A stretch of 64,000 nucleotides of DNA from Flavobacterium sp. (GCF_013823965.1 NZ_PNNA01000012.1:1-64000); one strand, 5' to 3'. Numbered from the stretch's first letter, positions 53,533 to 62,428 are shown. Numbers and translations are program-made. The notes: generated by a model not told the origin, from the letters alone.

Positions 53533-55509
53533 TTAAAATAATTGTTCGTCAACTATGTTTGGAATGGTCACTTTCAACAAAGGTTGTGTTTCCATTGCTC
53601 TTTTTATGGCAAAAATGGCGCCTTCATTTCGTGCCCAACTTCTTCTGGAAATTCCGTTGTTTACATCCCAGAAAAGCATTGATTTTATGCGTTTAGATGC
53701 TTCAGTTGTACCATCAAGAACCATACCAAAACCGCCATTGATAACTTCGCCCCAACCCACACCGCCGCCATTGTGGATGGAAACCCAAGTGGCTCCTCGA
53801 AAGCTGTCGCCAATCACGTTTTGTATTGCCATATCGGCAGTAAAACGGGAACCGTCATAGATATTTGAAGTTTCCCTATACGGAGAATCTGTGCCCGAAA
53901 CATCATGATGGTCGCGACCCAAAACGATTGTTCCTATTTCGTTTTTGGCGATGGCTTGATTGAAAGCTTCGGCAATTTTCATTCTTCCCTCGGCATCGGC
54001 ATAGAGGATTCGGGCTTGGGACCCCACGACCAATTTATTTTCTTGTGCATTTTTTATCCAATGAATGTTGTCCTGCATTTGTTGCTGGATTTCGGGCGGA
54101 GCCGATTTGGCCATTTCTTCCAAAACTTCACAAGCAATCGCATCCGTTTTTTGCAAATCTTCTGGATTTCCGGAGGCACAAACCCATCGGAATGGACCAA
54201 ATCCGTAATCAAAACACATTGGTCCCATAATATCTTGGACGTAACTTGGATACTTGAAATCAATTTGGTTTTCGGCCATCACATCCGCACCGGCTCGAGA
54301 AGCTTCCAGCAAAAAAGCATTTCCGTAATCGAAAAAGTAGGTTCCATTAGCGGTATGTTTATTGATGGCATTGGCATGACGCCTTAGACTTTCTTGTACT
54401 TTTTCCTTGAACAATTCGGGATTGGAGGCCATCATTTCGTTGGCTTCCTCAAAAGAAATTCCTGCAGGATAATAACCTCCGGCCCAAGGATTGTGCAACG
54501 AAGTTTGGTCGGAACCCAAATCGATAGAGATGTTTTCTTTGTGAAATTTTTCCCAAACATCCACCACATTTCCAAGATATCCTATGGAAACAATTTCTTC
54601 ATTGGCTTTCGCCAAAGTGACCCTTTTGACCAATTCATCGATGTCGTCGATGATTTCGTTGATCCAGCCTTGAGTGTGGCGAATCTGCGTTATTTTTGGA
54701 TTTACTTCGGCACAAACGGTGATGCAACCGGCAATGTTTCCAGCTTTGGGCTGTGCTCCACTCATTCCGCCCAAGCCTGAAGTCACGAATAATCCGCCTT
54801 TGGGATTGGTTTTTATTTTTCGGAAACCGTTTAAAACCGTGATCGTGGTACCGTGAACAATGCCTTGCGGGCCAATGTACATATAACTTCCGGCAGTCAT
54901 TTGACCGTATTGCGAAACCCCGAGCGCATTGAATTTTTCCCAATCGTCGGGTTTGGAATAATTGGGAATAACCATTCCGTTGGTCACGACAACTCTCGGT
55001 GCTTCTTTGTGGGACGGGAACAATCCCATTGGATGACCGGAATAAATCGCGAGGGTTTGCTCTTCGGTCATTTCAGATAAATACTGCATCGTCAATAAAT
55101 ATTGTGCCCAGTTCTGGAAAACGGCTCCATTTCCACCATAAGTAATCAGTTCGTGCGGATGTTGCGCCACGGCAGGATCTAGATTGTTTTGGATCATCAG
55201 CATGATGGCTTTAGCTTGTTCGCATTTTCCGGGATATTCCGAAATGGGACGAGCATACATTTTGTAATCAGGGCGAAAGCGGTACATATATATTCTGCCG
55301 TAAACATTCAATTCCTCTGCAAATTCCTGGATTAATTCCGCATGATGTCGAGGTTTGAAATAGCGAAGCGCATTGCGAAGCGCCAACTTTTTTTCTTCTG
55401 CCGAAAGAATTTCTTTCCGTTTGGGAGCGTGATTTATTGCTGGTTCATACGCTTTTGGCTTAGGCAATATGTATGGAATTCCTTGCTGGATTTGTTCTTG
55501 GAAAGTCAT
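53533..55509 (-). CDS. hutU: Urocanate hydratase
   Basis: 658-residue enzyme of histidine degradation that converts urocanate to imidazolone propionate using tightly bound NAD+. The glycine-rich NAD site GLGGMSGAQPKAGNIAG, the active-site region DIMGPMCFDYGFGPFRWVCASG and VLGRDHHDVSGTDSPYRETS are intact. The C-terminal part has NGGGVGWGEVINGGFGMVLDG. It is about 100 residues longer than the Pseudomonas enzyme, consistent with a longer form that I recall from Bacteroidota. No hutH, hutI or hutG is adjacent, so the rest of the pathway must be elsewhere. It starts with ATG at 55509. Confidence 0.95.
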   Translation of the reverse strand: MTFQEQIQQGIPYILPKPKAYEPAINHAPKRKEILSAEEKKLALRNALRYFKPRHHAELIQEFAEELNVYGRIYMYRFRPDYKMYARPISEYPGKCEQAKAIMLMIQNNLDPAVAQHPHELITYGGNGAVFQNWAQYLLTMQYLSEMTEEQTLAIYSGHPMGLFPSHKEAPRVVVTNGMVIPNYSKPDDWEKFNALGVSQYGQMTAGSYMYIGPQGIVHGTTITVLNGFRKIKTNPKGGLFVTSGLGGMSGAQPKAGNIAGCITVCAEVNPKITQIRHTQGWINEIIDDIDELVKRVTLAKANEEIVSIGYLGNVVDVWEKFHKENISIDLGSDQTSLHNPWAGGYYPAGISFEEANEMMASNPELFKEKVQESLRRHANAINKHTANGTYFFDYGNAFLLEASRAGADVMAENQIDFKYPSYVQDIMGPMCFDYGFGPFRWVCASGNPEDLQKTDAIACEVLEEMAKSAPPEIQQQMQDNIHWIKNAQENKLVVGSQARILYADAEGRMKIAEAFNQAIAKNEIGTIVLGRDHHDVSGTDSPYRETSNIYDGSRFTADMAIQNVIGDSFRGATWVSIHNGGGVGWGEVINGGFGMVLDGTTEASKRIKSMLFWDVNNGISRRSWARNEGAIFAIKRAMETQPLLKVTIPNIVDEQLF

Positions 55510-55561
55510 TTTTGTTTGTTTTTATAGTTTATGCAAACTGAAAATTGCAACTGCAAACGGA

Positions 55562-55738
55562 TTACTTTTTTATTTGCCCCGTTTTCTTGTCAAATCCATA
55601 AGGGCAATGACGGCAGCCGCTTTTGCAGCAATATCCTTTTTTTAGATGGTATTTTTCGGTGAAGCATTTAAAGCCTTCGGGCGTATAATAAAAATCTTCG
55701 CCTTCAATTAATTTATTTTCATTACTTTGTTCGTTCAT
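55562..55738 (-). CDS. DUF5522 small cysteine-rich protein
   Basis: 58-residue protein with EGEDFYYTPEGFKCFTEKYH followed by KKGYCCKSGCRHCPYGFDKK. This matches DUF5522, a family of tiny proteins with four or five conserved cysteines that could bind zinc or an Fe-S cluster. The ATG at 55738 is chosen; the longer frame needs a TTG that would lie inside the divergent neighbour. It is divergent from the HExxH gene with only 28 bases between starts. Function unknown. Confidence 0.85.
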   Translation of the reverse strand: MNEQSNENKLIEGEDFYYTPEGFKCFTEKYHLKKGYCCKSGCRHCPYGFDKKTGQIKK

Positions 55739-55766
55739 AGCTACAAATTTATAAACTTTACAACGA

Positions 55767-56093
55767 ATGTTTCTTATTGTTACCAAATATTTAATTCCGA
55801 AAGGCTATCGAGGATTGGCCGTATTCCCGTTTGTGTTTGTCAAACAAGCATTGGATAAAAAAAATGAAGTTTTTGTCAATCACGAACGAATTCACTTGCG
55901 CCAACAATTGGAATTATTGGTAGTTCCTTTTTTCTTATGGTATTTTCTGGAGTTTTTGGTACGCTTAATCCAATATAAAGAAATGGATTTGGCATATCGA
56001 AATATAAGTTTTGAGCGAGAGGCTTACGCCAATGAAAAAGATATTGAATATTTAAACAATAGATTTTTATGGAGGTTTCTTAAATATGTTTAA
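55767..56093 (+). CDS. Small HExxH protein, possible minimal metallopeptidase
   Basis: 108-residue protein with NHERIHLRQQLELL (HExxH at about residues 44-48), a hydrophobic stretch PFFLWYFLEFLVRLI and a later FEREAYANEKD, whose glutamates could supply the third metal ligand. The order HExxH, helix, E-containing helix is that of gluzincin-like M56/BlaR1-type peptidases cut down to the core. No signal peptide; it may associate with the membrane through the middle helix. Peptidase activity is inferred only. Divergent from the DUF5522 gene. Confidence 0.65.
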   Translation: MFLIVTKYLIPKGYRGLAVFPFVFVKQALDKKNEVFVNHERIHLRQQLELLVVPFFLWYFLEFLVRLIQYKEMDLAYRNISFEREAYANEKDIEYLNNRFLWRFLKYV

Positions 56094-56150
56094 TAAATAA
56101 AAGGAATACTATTAAACTTATAAAATTGTTAAAATGTGTATTTGGTCGTT

Positions 56151-56158
56151 TATTTTTG
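56151..56158 (+). promoter_or_regulatory. Putative -7 box of the 56282 gene
   Basis: TATTTTTG, an exact consensus match, with a TTG at 56126-56128 (22-base spacer). The leader would be about 120 bases and contains the palindrome at 56200-56220. Confidence 0.45.
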
Positions 56159-56199
56159 CTTTTAATGGATTTTTTATTGATAAAAAAGAGTACCTTTAA

Positions 56200-56220
56200 T
56201 GCATTATTTTAAATAATGCA
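56200..56220 (+). repeat. 21-base palindrome in the leader of the 56282 gene
   Basis: Arms TGCATTATTT and AAATAATGCA flank one central T and match perfectly. It may be a protein-binding operator or, as RNA, a hairpin in the 5' leader. Confidence 0.6.
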
Positions 56221-56281
56221 ACTGAGGCTGGGTTGTTTAAATGGACAAAAAAAGGATGGAGATACTTTAATCCATTGAATT

Positions 56282-58048
56282 ATGAACTCAAAAATACTAA
56301 ATATAACGTTGTTGCTTGTTGTTGGATTCTTGTTTCAGGGTCAAGGATATTCACAGGACATGTATGTTAAAGACAATACTTTTATCTATGTAAGTAATCA
56401 ATCTGTTTATGTAAAAAATGCTCTTGAGTTAAACGCAATTTCCAGTATTTTTTATTTAAGAAACGAGGGACAGCTATTGCAAGGTACTACTGGATCCGGA
56501 GCGAATAAAGGAGTAGGTAGCTTGTCCGTTTTTCAGGAAGGAACCGTTAATAATTATCAATTCAATTACTGGTGTTCTCCTGTGGGGAATGTATCTTCGC
56601 CAACATCGGTGAATAATCCTTTTGGAATTATGCAATTGGGAAGGCCAATATCACTGACTGCAACAACAGCGGCAACTGCATCGATGACTTATGATGGAAC
56701 CTCTTCTCCATTATCAATTGCCTCATTTTGGGTAAATAAGTTTCAGGTGAATTTGTCTTTATATTCTGATTGGGTTTCTGTGGGTTCTGCTTCTACCATA
56801 AATCCAGGTGAAGGTTTTACAATGAAAGGCTCTTCAGGTACTGATGCCACAACAGTGGGTGGTGTGCAAAATAATTCAGACGGAAAACACCAACGCTACG
56901 ACTTTAGGGGCAAACCCAATGACGGAACCATAAGCATTCCTGTTTTAGCTGGTGAATGGACATTGACCGGAAATCCTTATCCATCGGCTATTGATTTACA
57001 GGCATTTTTAATTGCGGAACTAAATTGCACGGGTACTGCTTATTTCTGGGAGCAAGATAAAATGGTAAATTCACATTACCTGGCAGATTATAAAGGAGGT
57101 TATGGAGCTTATTCATCGGCAAATATATATGTTCCGGCTCCATTTTATTCATATGACGGAGAAGGAAATCAAATATCTGGAACTGATGTTCGTTATGGCG
57201 GAGATTACAAAAGAAAATATGCTCCCGTTGGTCAAGGCTTCATGGTTGAAGGACTCGTGAACGGGAATGTCCAAATGAAAAATAGTTACAGAAAATTTGT
57301 AAAAGAAAACACGGCAAATAATTCAGAGTTTGCAAGAATTAAAAATGGTAAAACCGCAGCAGCCACTACAGTCGATTTGCCACAAATCCGTTTCAATATC
57401 TTATTGAACAATGGACCGGTTAGTCCAATGGTTTTGGCATTTGACCCCACATCCACAGACGGTGTCGATCGCGCAGATTCATCGTCGCCAAATGAAAGCC
57501 CGGCAAACAGTTACTTTGTGATTGATGGTAACGAATATATTATTGAGGTGATGCCTTTTGATATTGACAAAAAAATCCCCATTGGTTTTAGAAATAATGC
57601 CGAAGTCAATTATAAAATCACGGTCAATGAAATGATAAACCTTCCAGAAGTCACCAATGTGTATTTGCACGACAAAACAACGGATTTGTATCACGACATA
57701 AAAAACAGTTTATATGATGTGACATTGCCTGCCGGGACTTACAATACACGTTATGAAATTACCTTCAAAAATGGTGCTTTGGGAGTTGGAGATACTGAAA
57801 ATCAAGGATTTTTAATACAACAAGACAATGTAAACAAAAAAATCATAATCAAGAATCCATCACAAATCGAATTGGCGAATTGTAGTTTATATGATGTGGT
57901 GGGAAAATTAGTTTTTAATAAAGACAAATTGGGCACTCAAACCACATATACATTTTCCACAAATGATTTGAGCAACGGAATTTACATCGTGAAATTAACC
58001 ACAAATGACAAAACAGAAAAAGGCCAAAAAATAATCGTCAAGAACTAG
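56282..58048 (+). CDS. Type IX-secreted surface protein
   Basis: 588-residue exported protein. A signal peptide (about 1-25, QGYSQ) is followed by a large beta-rich domain with YVKNALELNAISSIFYLRNEG near the start, FNYWCSPVGN, GEWTLTGNPYPSAIDLQAF and YAPVGQGFMVEGLVNG. These are typical of Bacteroidota surface proteins of unknown ligand. The C-terminal type A sorting domain is clear: GFLIQQDNVNKKIIIKNP, CSLYDVVGKLVFNKDKLG and NGIYIVKLTTNDKTEKGQ, ending IIVKN. It should travel through the T9SS and be handled by PorU. It is a single transcription unit with its own leader; function unknown. Confidence 0.82.
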   Translation: MNSKILNITLLLVVGFLFQGQGYSQDMYVKDNTFIYVSNQSVYVKNALELNAISSIFYLRNEGQLLQGTTGSGANKGVGSLSVFQEGTVNNYQFNYWCSPVGNVSSPTSVNNPFGIMQLGRPISLTATTAATASMTYDGTSSPLSIASFWVNKFQVNLSLYSDWVSVGSASTINPGEGFTMKGSSGTDATTVGGVQNNSDGKHQRYDFRGKPNDGTISIPVLAGEWTLTGNPYPSAIDLQAFLIAELNCTGTAYFWEQDKMVNSHYLADYKGGYGAYSSANIYVPAPFYSYDGEGNQISGTDVRYGGDYKRKYAPVGQGFMVEGLVNGNVQMKNSYRKFVKENTANNSEFARIKNGKTAAATTVDLPQIRFNILLNNGPVSPMVLAFDPTSTDGVDRADSSSPNESPANSYFVIDGNEYIIEVMPFDIDKKIPIGFRNNAEVNYKITVNEMINLPEVTNVYLHDKTTDLYHDIKNSLYDVTLPAGTYNTRYEITFKNGALGVGDTENQGFLIQQDNVNKKIIIKNPSQIELANCSLYDVVGKLVFNKDKLGTQTTYTFSTNDLSNGIYIVKLTTNDKTEKGQKIIVKN

Positions 58049-58131
58049 CCCTGACAACCTTTAATATCCTAAATGGTATTTGCAACTTTACCGCAACAAA
58101 CCCCAACAAATAATTCAATCATTTTGTGTCG

Positions 58132-58139
58132 TATATTTG
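58132..58139 (+). promoter_or_regulatory. Putative -7 box of the deaminase-glucosaminidase-hemL operon
   Basis: TATATTTG, an exact TAnnTTTG match, 18 bases upstream of the TTG at 58158. Its position argues that the coding region begins at that TTG and not at an in-frame TTG at 58080. Confidence 0.5.
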
Positions 58140-58157
58140 TACCAAATTCTATTTGTT

Positions 58158-59063
58158 TTGCAAGAAATACCAACTCAAAAAATACAATTATCTACAAATA
58201 AAGTCTCCGTTTTCATAAGAAGGGAAGACCTCATACATCCTTTTATCTCCGGAAACAAGTTTCGAAAGCTAAAATACAATTTGCAACAAGCAAAATCCGA
58301 AAACCAGGAAACACTGCTCACTTTTGGCGGAGCATTCTCAAACCATATTGCAGCCACCGCTTTTGCAGGAAAAGAATATGGATTCAAAACCATCGGAATC
58401 ATTCGTGGAGATGAGTTGAGAGACAAAATCTCGGAGAATCCAACCTTGCAATTTGCACAGGAATGTGGAATGCAATTCAAATTTATCACTCGAGAAGCCT
58501 ATCGTCACAAAACCGAAGCCCATATTTTAGACAATCTAAAACACGAATTTGGAAGTTTTTATCTTGTTCCCGAAGGTGGAACCAATGAATTCGCCGTAAA
58601 AGGTTGCGAAGAAATTCTAACCAAAGAAGATGTCCAATTCGATTTTGTTTGTTGTGCCGTTGGCACAGGAGGAACAATTTCGGGAATAATAAACAGCATA
58701 TTGCCGCATCAAAAAGTTTTAGGATTTCCAGCATTGAAAGGAGACTTTTTAAAAGAAGATATTCGTAAATTTGCCCAAAAGGATAATTGGGAAATAATCA
58801 CCAAGTATCATTTTGGAGGTTACGGCAAAGTGAATTCGGAATTGATTACTTTTATCAACCAGTTTTATGCAGAAAACAAGATTCCTTTGGATTCTATTTA
58901 TACGGCCAAGATGGTTTTTGGCGTTATGGATTTAATTAACAAGAATTATTTTCCAGAGCATTCAAAGATTTTGCTCATTCACACAGGCGGAATTCAAGGA
59001 AATGCAGGAATGAATTTGAAACTAAAAGCAAAAAAATTACCATTAATAGATTGCAATGACTAA
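58158..59063 (+). CDS. ACC deaminase / D-cysteine desulfhydrase family PLP enzyme
   Basis: 301-residue fold-type II PLP enzyme. The lysine-bearing segment is ISGNKFRKLKYNL near residue 30, followed by TFGGAFSNHIAATAFAG, VPEGGTNEFAVKGCEEIL and CCAVGTGGTISG, the phosphate-binding glycine loop. LLIHTGGIQGNAG closes the active site. Members act on D-cysteine or 1-aminocyclopropane-1-carboxylate; the exact substrate cannot be read here. No ATG fits the homologous start: TTG at 58158 gives the expected QEIPTQKI opening and lies just after a promoter box. It overlaps the next gene by 8 bases, so the pair is translationally coupled. Confidence 0.85.
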   Translation: MQEIPTQKIQLSTNKVSVFIRREDLIHPFISGNKFRKLKYNLQQAKSENQETLLTFGGAFSNHIAATAFAGKEYGFKTIGIIRGDELRDKISENPTLQFAQECGMQFKFITREAYRHKTEAHILDNLKHEFGSFYLVPEGGTNEFAVKGCEEILTKEDVQFDFVCCAVGTGGTISGIINSILPHQKVLGFPALKGDFLKEDIRKFAQKDNWEIITKYHFGGYGKVNSELITFINQFYAENKIPLDSIYTAKMVFGVMDLINKNYFPEHSKILLIHTGGIQGNAGMNLKLKAKKLPLIDCND

Positions 59064-59916
59064 AATAAATGCCCTCTTAATATTAGTACTGCTTTTCGTA
59101 AGTTGCAATACGAACAAGTCAGTGATTCAAACCACCAAGAAAGGTTCAAAATCCAATACTTCATTGACAAGAACAGCAAAGAAAGAATCTGTTGACCATA
59201 AATCCACTACAAAACCAAGGCAAAATTACAATCAAAATACGGAAATCCTCGAAGCTACAACTCGGGTGAAAGTGACCAACGAAATGGTCTTGGCCTATAT
59301 CGAAAATTACAAAGGAGTAGCACAAGCAAATATGGAAAAATATGGAATTCCGGCGAGCATAATTTTGGGACAGGCAATCCTGGAATCCGGTTCCGGAACG
59401 GGAGCATTAAGTGTCCAGGCCAATAATCATTTTGGTATAAAATGCCATAAAGATTGGTTGGGACAAACCATAAAATATGACGATGATGCCGTCGATGAAT
59501 GTTTCAGAAAATATTACAATGCTTCCGATTCATTTCGAGATCACGCTCTTTTTTTAACCAGCAAATCCCGATACGCGTCACTATTTGAATTAGACAAAAC
59601 AGATTACAAGGCTTGGGCCAAAGGATTAAAAGCTGCGGGATATGCCACGGACGCACAATATCCAGCCAAGTTAATTGGTTTAATCGAGCGATATCAATTG
59701 TATAAATATGATATTGGCGGCAAAGGCAAAATACAGGAAACAGAAATCAAAAGCGTGGAAATCCCCATGGAAAAGCAACGATATGTCGTTGTAAAAGGAG
59801 ACACTTTATACTCTATTTCCAAAAAATATAATATTCCCATCGAAGAATTAAAAAGACAAAACAATCTTTTTGAAAACGCCATTTCGATAGGGCAATCAAT
59901 ACTAATAGAAAAATAA
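59056..59916 (+). CDS. Glucosaminidase-LysM lipoprotein
   Basis: 286-residue lipoprotein (LFVSC, Cys17) that should cut peptidoglycan glycan strands. After a Lys/Thr-rich linker, the glucosaminidase domain (GH73-like, about 75-220) has [20 protein letters not shown] with the catalytic Glu, [12 protein letters not shown] and [20 protein letters not shown]-terminal LysM motif (about 240-284, [19 protein letters not shown]) binds peptidoglycan. The start overlaps the preceding gene by 8 bases and hemL follows after 5 bases, so all three share one mRNA. A role in cell-wall turnover or division is likely. Confidence 0.92.
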   Translation: MTKINALLILVLLFVSCNTNKSVIQTTKKGSKSNTSLTRTAKKESVDHKSTTKPRQNYNQNTEILEATTRVKVTNEMVLAYIENYKGVAQANMEKYGIPASIILGQAILESGSGTGALSVQANNHFGIKCHKDWLGQTIKYDDDAVDECFRKYYNASDSFRDHALFLTSKSRYASLFELDKTDYKAWAKGLKAAGYATDAQYPAKLIGLIERYQLYKYDIGGKGKIQETEIKSVEIPMEKQRYVVVKGDTLYSISKKYNIPIEELKRQNNLFENAISIGQSILIEK

Positions 59917-59921
59917 AAAAT

Positions 59922-61208
59922 ATGTTGTATCAAAGAAGCAGCCAGCTTTTTGCTGAAGCGGAAAAAGTAATTCCAGGAGGCGTAAATTCTCCAGTTCGTG
60001 CCTTCAAGGCAGTTGGAGGAACGCCAATTTTTGTCAAAAGTGCCAAAGGGGCTTATTTATTTGACGAGGACGGGAACAAATTAATAGATTACATCAATTC
60101 TTGGGGGCCAATGATTTTGGGACACGCATTTCAACCCGTCGTGGATGCCGTGACAGAGAAAGCTAAATCGGGAACTTCTTTCGGAATGCCAACCGAACTG
60201 GAAACTCAAATTGCCGCCTTGGCAGTTTCCATGGTTCCAAATATTGATAAAATCAGGTTTGTCAATTCAGGAACCGAAGCTTGCATGAGCGCGATTCGTT
60301 TGGCTCGTGGATTTACCAAAAAAGACAAAATAATCAAGTTTGCAGGTTGCTACCACGGACATTCCGATTCATTTTTGATACAAGCCGGAAGCGGTGCCAT
60401 TACTTTTGGTTCTCCAAATAGTCCTGGCGTAACTGCAGGAACGGCAAAAGATACTTTGTTGGCAAAATACAATGATTTAGAAAATGTGACCACATTAATC
60501 GAAGCCAACAAAAACGAAATTGCCGCCATAATCGTGGAGCCAGTTGCGGGAAACATGGGTTGTATTCCACCTAATAAAGGGTTTCTTGAAGGCTTGCGCC
60601 AATTGTGTTCAGACAATGGAATCCTTTTGATTTTTGATGAGGTAATGACGGGATTCCGGCTTGCCAGAGGCGGAGTTCAAGAATTATTCAACATCAATGC
60701 CGATATTGTCTGCTTTGGAAAAGTAATTGGTGGAGGTTTGCCCGTGGGTGCTTTTGCTGCCAGAAACGAAATTATGAATTATTTGGCACCATTGGGGCCG
60801 GTGTATCAAGCAGGAACTTTGTCGGGAAATCCGTTGGCCATGGCAGCAGGTTTGGCCATGTTGCAAGCCTTGGACAAGGATCGCGAAATTTTCAAAAGAT
60901 TGGAAGAAAAAACAGCTTATTTGGCAGCTGGAATCGACAAAGTTTTAAAAGCAAACCAAGTGGATTTTACCCTCAATAGAGTGGGGTCCATGATTTCTGT
61001 TCATTTTGATGCCGCTCCCGTATTCGATTTTCAAACTGCCGCAAAAGGAGACAACGAAACCTTCAAAAAATTCTTCCACGGATTGTTGAAAGAAGGAATT
61101 TATATTGCGCCATCGGCTTATGAAACTTGGTTTATCACGGACGCCCTTTCTTATGAAGACCTGGATTTTACCATTCAAGCCATTGATAAAGTTTCAAAAA
61201 CATTTTAA
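59922..61208 (+). CDS. hemL: Glutamate-1-semialdehyde 2,1-aminomutase
   Basis: 428-residue PLP enzyme of the C5 haem pathway that isomerises glutamate-1-semialdehyde to 5-aminolevulinate. The PLP lysine is Lys267 in [45 protein letters not shown] and [10 protein letters not shown] are the standard flanking motifs. Length matches E. coli HemL. Third gene of the operon with the deaminase and the glucosaminidase. A hairpin that mainly serves the convergent gene lies directly behind it. Confidence 0.95.
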   Translation: MLYQRSSQLFAEAEKVIPGGVNSPVRAFKAVGGTPIFVKSAKGAYLFDEDGNKLIDYINSWGPMILGHAFQPVVDAVTEKAKSGTSFGMPTELETQIAALAVSMVPNIDKIRFVNSGTEACMSAIRLARGFTKKDKIIKFAGCYHGHSDSFLIQAGSGAITFGSPNSPGVTAGTAKDTLLAKYNDLENVTTLIEANKNEIAAIIVEPVAGNMGCIPPNKGFLEGLRQLCSDNGILLIFDEVMTGFRLARGGVQELFNINADIVCFGKVIGGGLPVGAFAARNEIMNYLAPLGPVYQAGTLSGNPLAMAAGLAMLQALDKDREIFKRLEEKTAYLAAGIDKVLKANQVDFTLNRVGSMISVHFDAAPVFDFQTAAKGDNETFKKFFHGLLKEGIYIAPSAYETWFITDALSYEDLDFTIQAIDKVSKTF

Positions 61209-61220
61209 TATTGGACAAAA

Positions 61221-61250
61221 AAAACTTCCGGGAACCACACCGGAAGTTTT
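61221..61250. terminator. Terminator between hemL and the Spy-like gene
   Basis: 11-bp perfect stem (61221-61231 with 61240-61250), 8-base loop. The T-run is strong on the minus strand, so it chiefly ends the Spy-like gene; on the plus strand the tail is only four T. Confidence 0.75.
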
Positions 61251-61283
61251 ACTAACCAACCTATTTAACTAACTATTATTTTT

Positions 61284-61748
61284 TTAACCCTTTTTTTGTT
61301 GTTTTTCTGGATGCCCGCCTTGATGATTTTCTTGACGATTTTCCATACGGTTTCCTTTATGCTCTTCTTTTAAAGCTGTCCATTTTTCAAATTGTTTTTC
61401 AGTAAGAATTTTTTGCATTCTTTTTTTTGTGGCAATTTGTTCGTCAAGCATTTTGCTTTGCATGGCAAAACGCTCTTCGCTAGTAGGTTTTGTGCCTTTT
61501 TCCTTCATTGCTTTCATTGCCGTTCTATGAGCCTCCATTTTGGTATTCTTGTCAGTAATAAAGGCTTTTATTTCTTTTTGTTGCGATTCATTCAAGTCCA
61601 ATTCCAGAGTAAGTTTTTTTACTTGTAGTTCACTTCTTTGTTCTGGAGTAAATTGTTCCATCCCATTTCTTTGATGTCTATTGTTTCTTGGTTGTGCCAT
61701 TATGGTTATCCCAGCCATAAGGAAAGTCATTAAAATTATTTTTTTCAT
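61284..61748 (-). CDS. Spy/CpxP-like periplasmic protein (LTxxQ type)
   Basis: 154-residue exported protein: signal MKKIILMTFLMAGITIMAQ, then a highly charged, mostly helical chain. Two LTxxQ-like motifs (LDLNESQQKEI near 50 and LTEKQFEKW near 115) are the hallmark of Spy/CpxP periplasmic chaperones and metal-sensing proteins. The C-terminal tail is rich in His, Gln and Gly (NRQENHQGGHPEKQQ), which may bind metal. It is divergent from the cytochrome-nosZ operon with a 197-base shared control region. Chaperone or metal role is inferred from the family. Confidence 0.75.
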   Translation of the reverse strand: MKKIILMTFLMAGITIMAQPRNNRHQRNGMEQFTPEQRSELQVKKLTLELDLNESQQKEIKAFITDKNTKMEAHRTAMKAMKEKGTKPTSEERFAMQSKMLDEQIATKKRMQKILTEKQFEKWTALKEEHKGNRMENRQENHQGGHPEKQQKKG

Positions 61749-61874
61749 TATGTTATGTTTTTTAAGTTATAATGATAAGACGCAGAAGAAAGTTAAAGGT
61801 TTAATGATTAACAAAAAATTATGCTTTTTGCCTTGAAATCAAGTGTTTAATTATTGAAAATATTTTTTTTCAAG

Positions 61875-61890
61875 TATGATTGCAATCATA
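61875..61890. promoter_or_regulatory. CRP/FNR-type palindrome upstream of the nos operon
   Basis: TATGATTGCAATCATA is a perfect 16-bp palindrome. Its core TGAT-N4-ATCA equals the half-sites recognised by FNR/DNR-type regulators (TTGAT-N4-ATCAA), differing only in the outermost base. Its centre lies about 41 bases before the transcription start predicted from the -7-like box at 61912-61919, the usual place for class II activation. Confidence 0.65.
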
Positions 61891-61911
61891 ATAAATCGGT
61901 TAAAGTATTGC

Positions 61912-61919
61912 CAAATTTG
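61912..61919 (+). promoter_or_regulatory. Near-consensus -7 box of the nos operon
   Basis: CAAATTTG differs from TAnnTTTG only in the first base. A weak core box together with an activator palindrome upstream is what an activated promoter should look like. The ATG at 61946 follows 26 bases later. Confidence 0.4.
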
Positions 61920-61945
61920 TACAAGAAATTTAAAACCTAACTTTT

Positions 61946-62428
61946 ATGTACAAATTATCATTATTTATTGTTGCACTAATTATGTTTACTTCTTGTGGTA
62001 AGAAAGAAAACGCAACCGAGGACTTTTCGACTGGAGCAAGTCCAGAAGCGACTACTGAAACTGCGGCAGATCCGTCTACGTATGATCCAAATAGAGGTTT
62101 GGGAAAATATAGTTCTGTAGATTTAGGCGACAAACTCGATGTGGCCATGGCTGCCGAAGGCGAAAAAATCCAATCCGTTAAATGTTCGGCTTGTCATAAA
62201 TTGACAGACGAAAAATTAGTTGGTCCAGGTTGGAAAGGAGTTACGGAACGTAACAAACCCGAATGGATTATGAACTTCATCACTAATCCAGACCCGATGA
62301 TTGACAAGGATCCTAAACTTCAAGCCCAACTGGAACTTTGTTTGTTGCGTATGCCTAATCAATCACTTACTGATGTAGACGCAAGAAATGTTCTAGAGTT
62401 TATGCGCAAGAATGACGGTGTCAAATAG
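61946..62428 (+). CDS. c-type cytochrome lipoprotein of the nos operon
   Basis: 160-residue lipoprotein (FTSC, Cys17) with a single haem c site CSACH at residues 80-84 and a distal methionine, probably Met136 in LLRMPNQ. The sequence between the lipid anchor and haem domain is an Ala/Thr/Glu-rich linker. It lies 32 bases upstream of nosZ, and small cytochromes of this kind are known in clade II nos clusters as electron donors to nitrous oxide reductase. Presumably it carries electrons in the periplasm to NosZ. Confidence 0.85.
   Translation: MYKLSLFIVALIMFTSCGKKENATEDFSTGASPEATTETAADPSTYDPNRGLGKYSSVDLGDKLDVAMAAEGEKIQSVKCSACHKLTDEKLVGPGWKGVTERNKPEWIMNFITNPDPMIDKDPKLQAQLELCLLRMPNQSLTDVDARNVLEFMRKNDGVK

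Noticed and set aside
53905..54387. 160-codon open frame on the plus strand inside hutU
   Set aside because: It lies fully antisense to the clearly conserved urocanate hydratase, lacks any motif, and its composition is that of a reverse-complement shadow.
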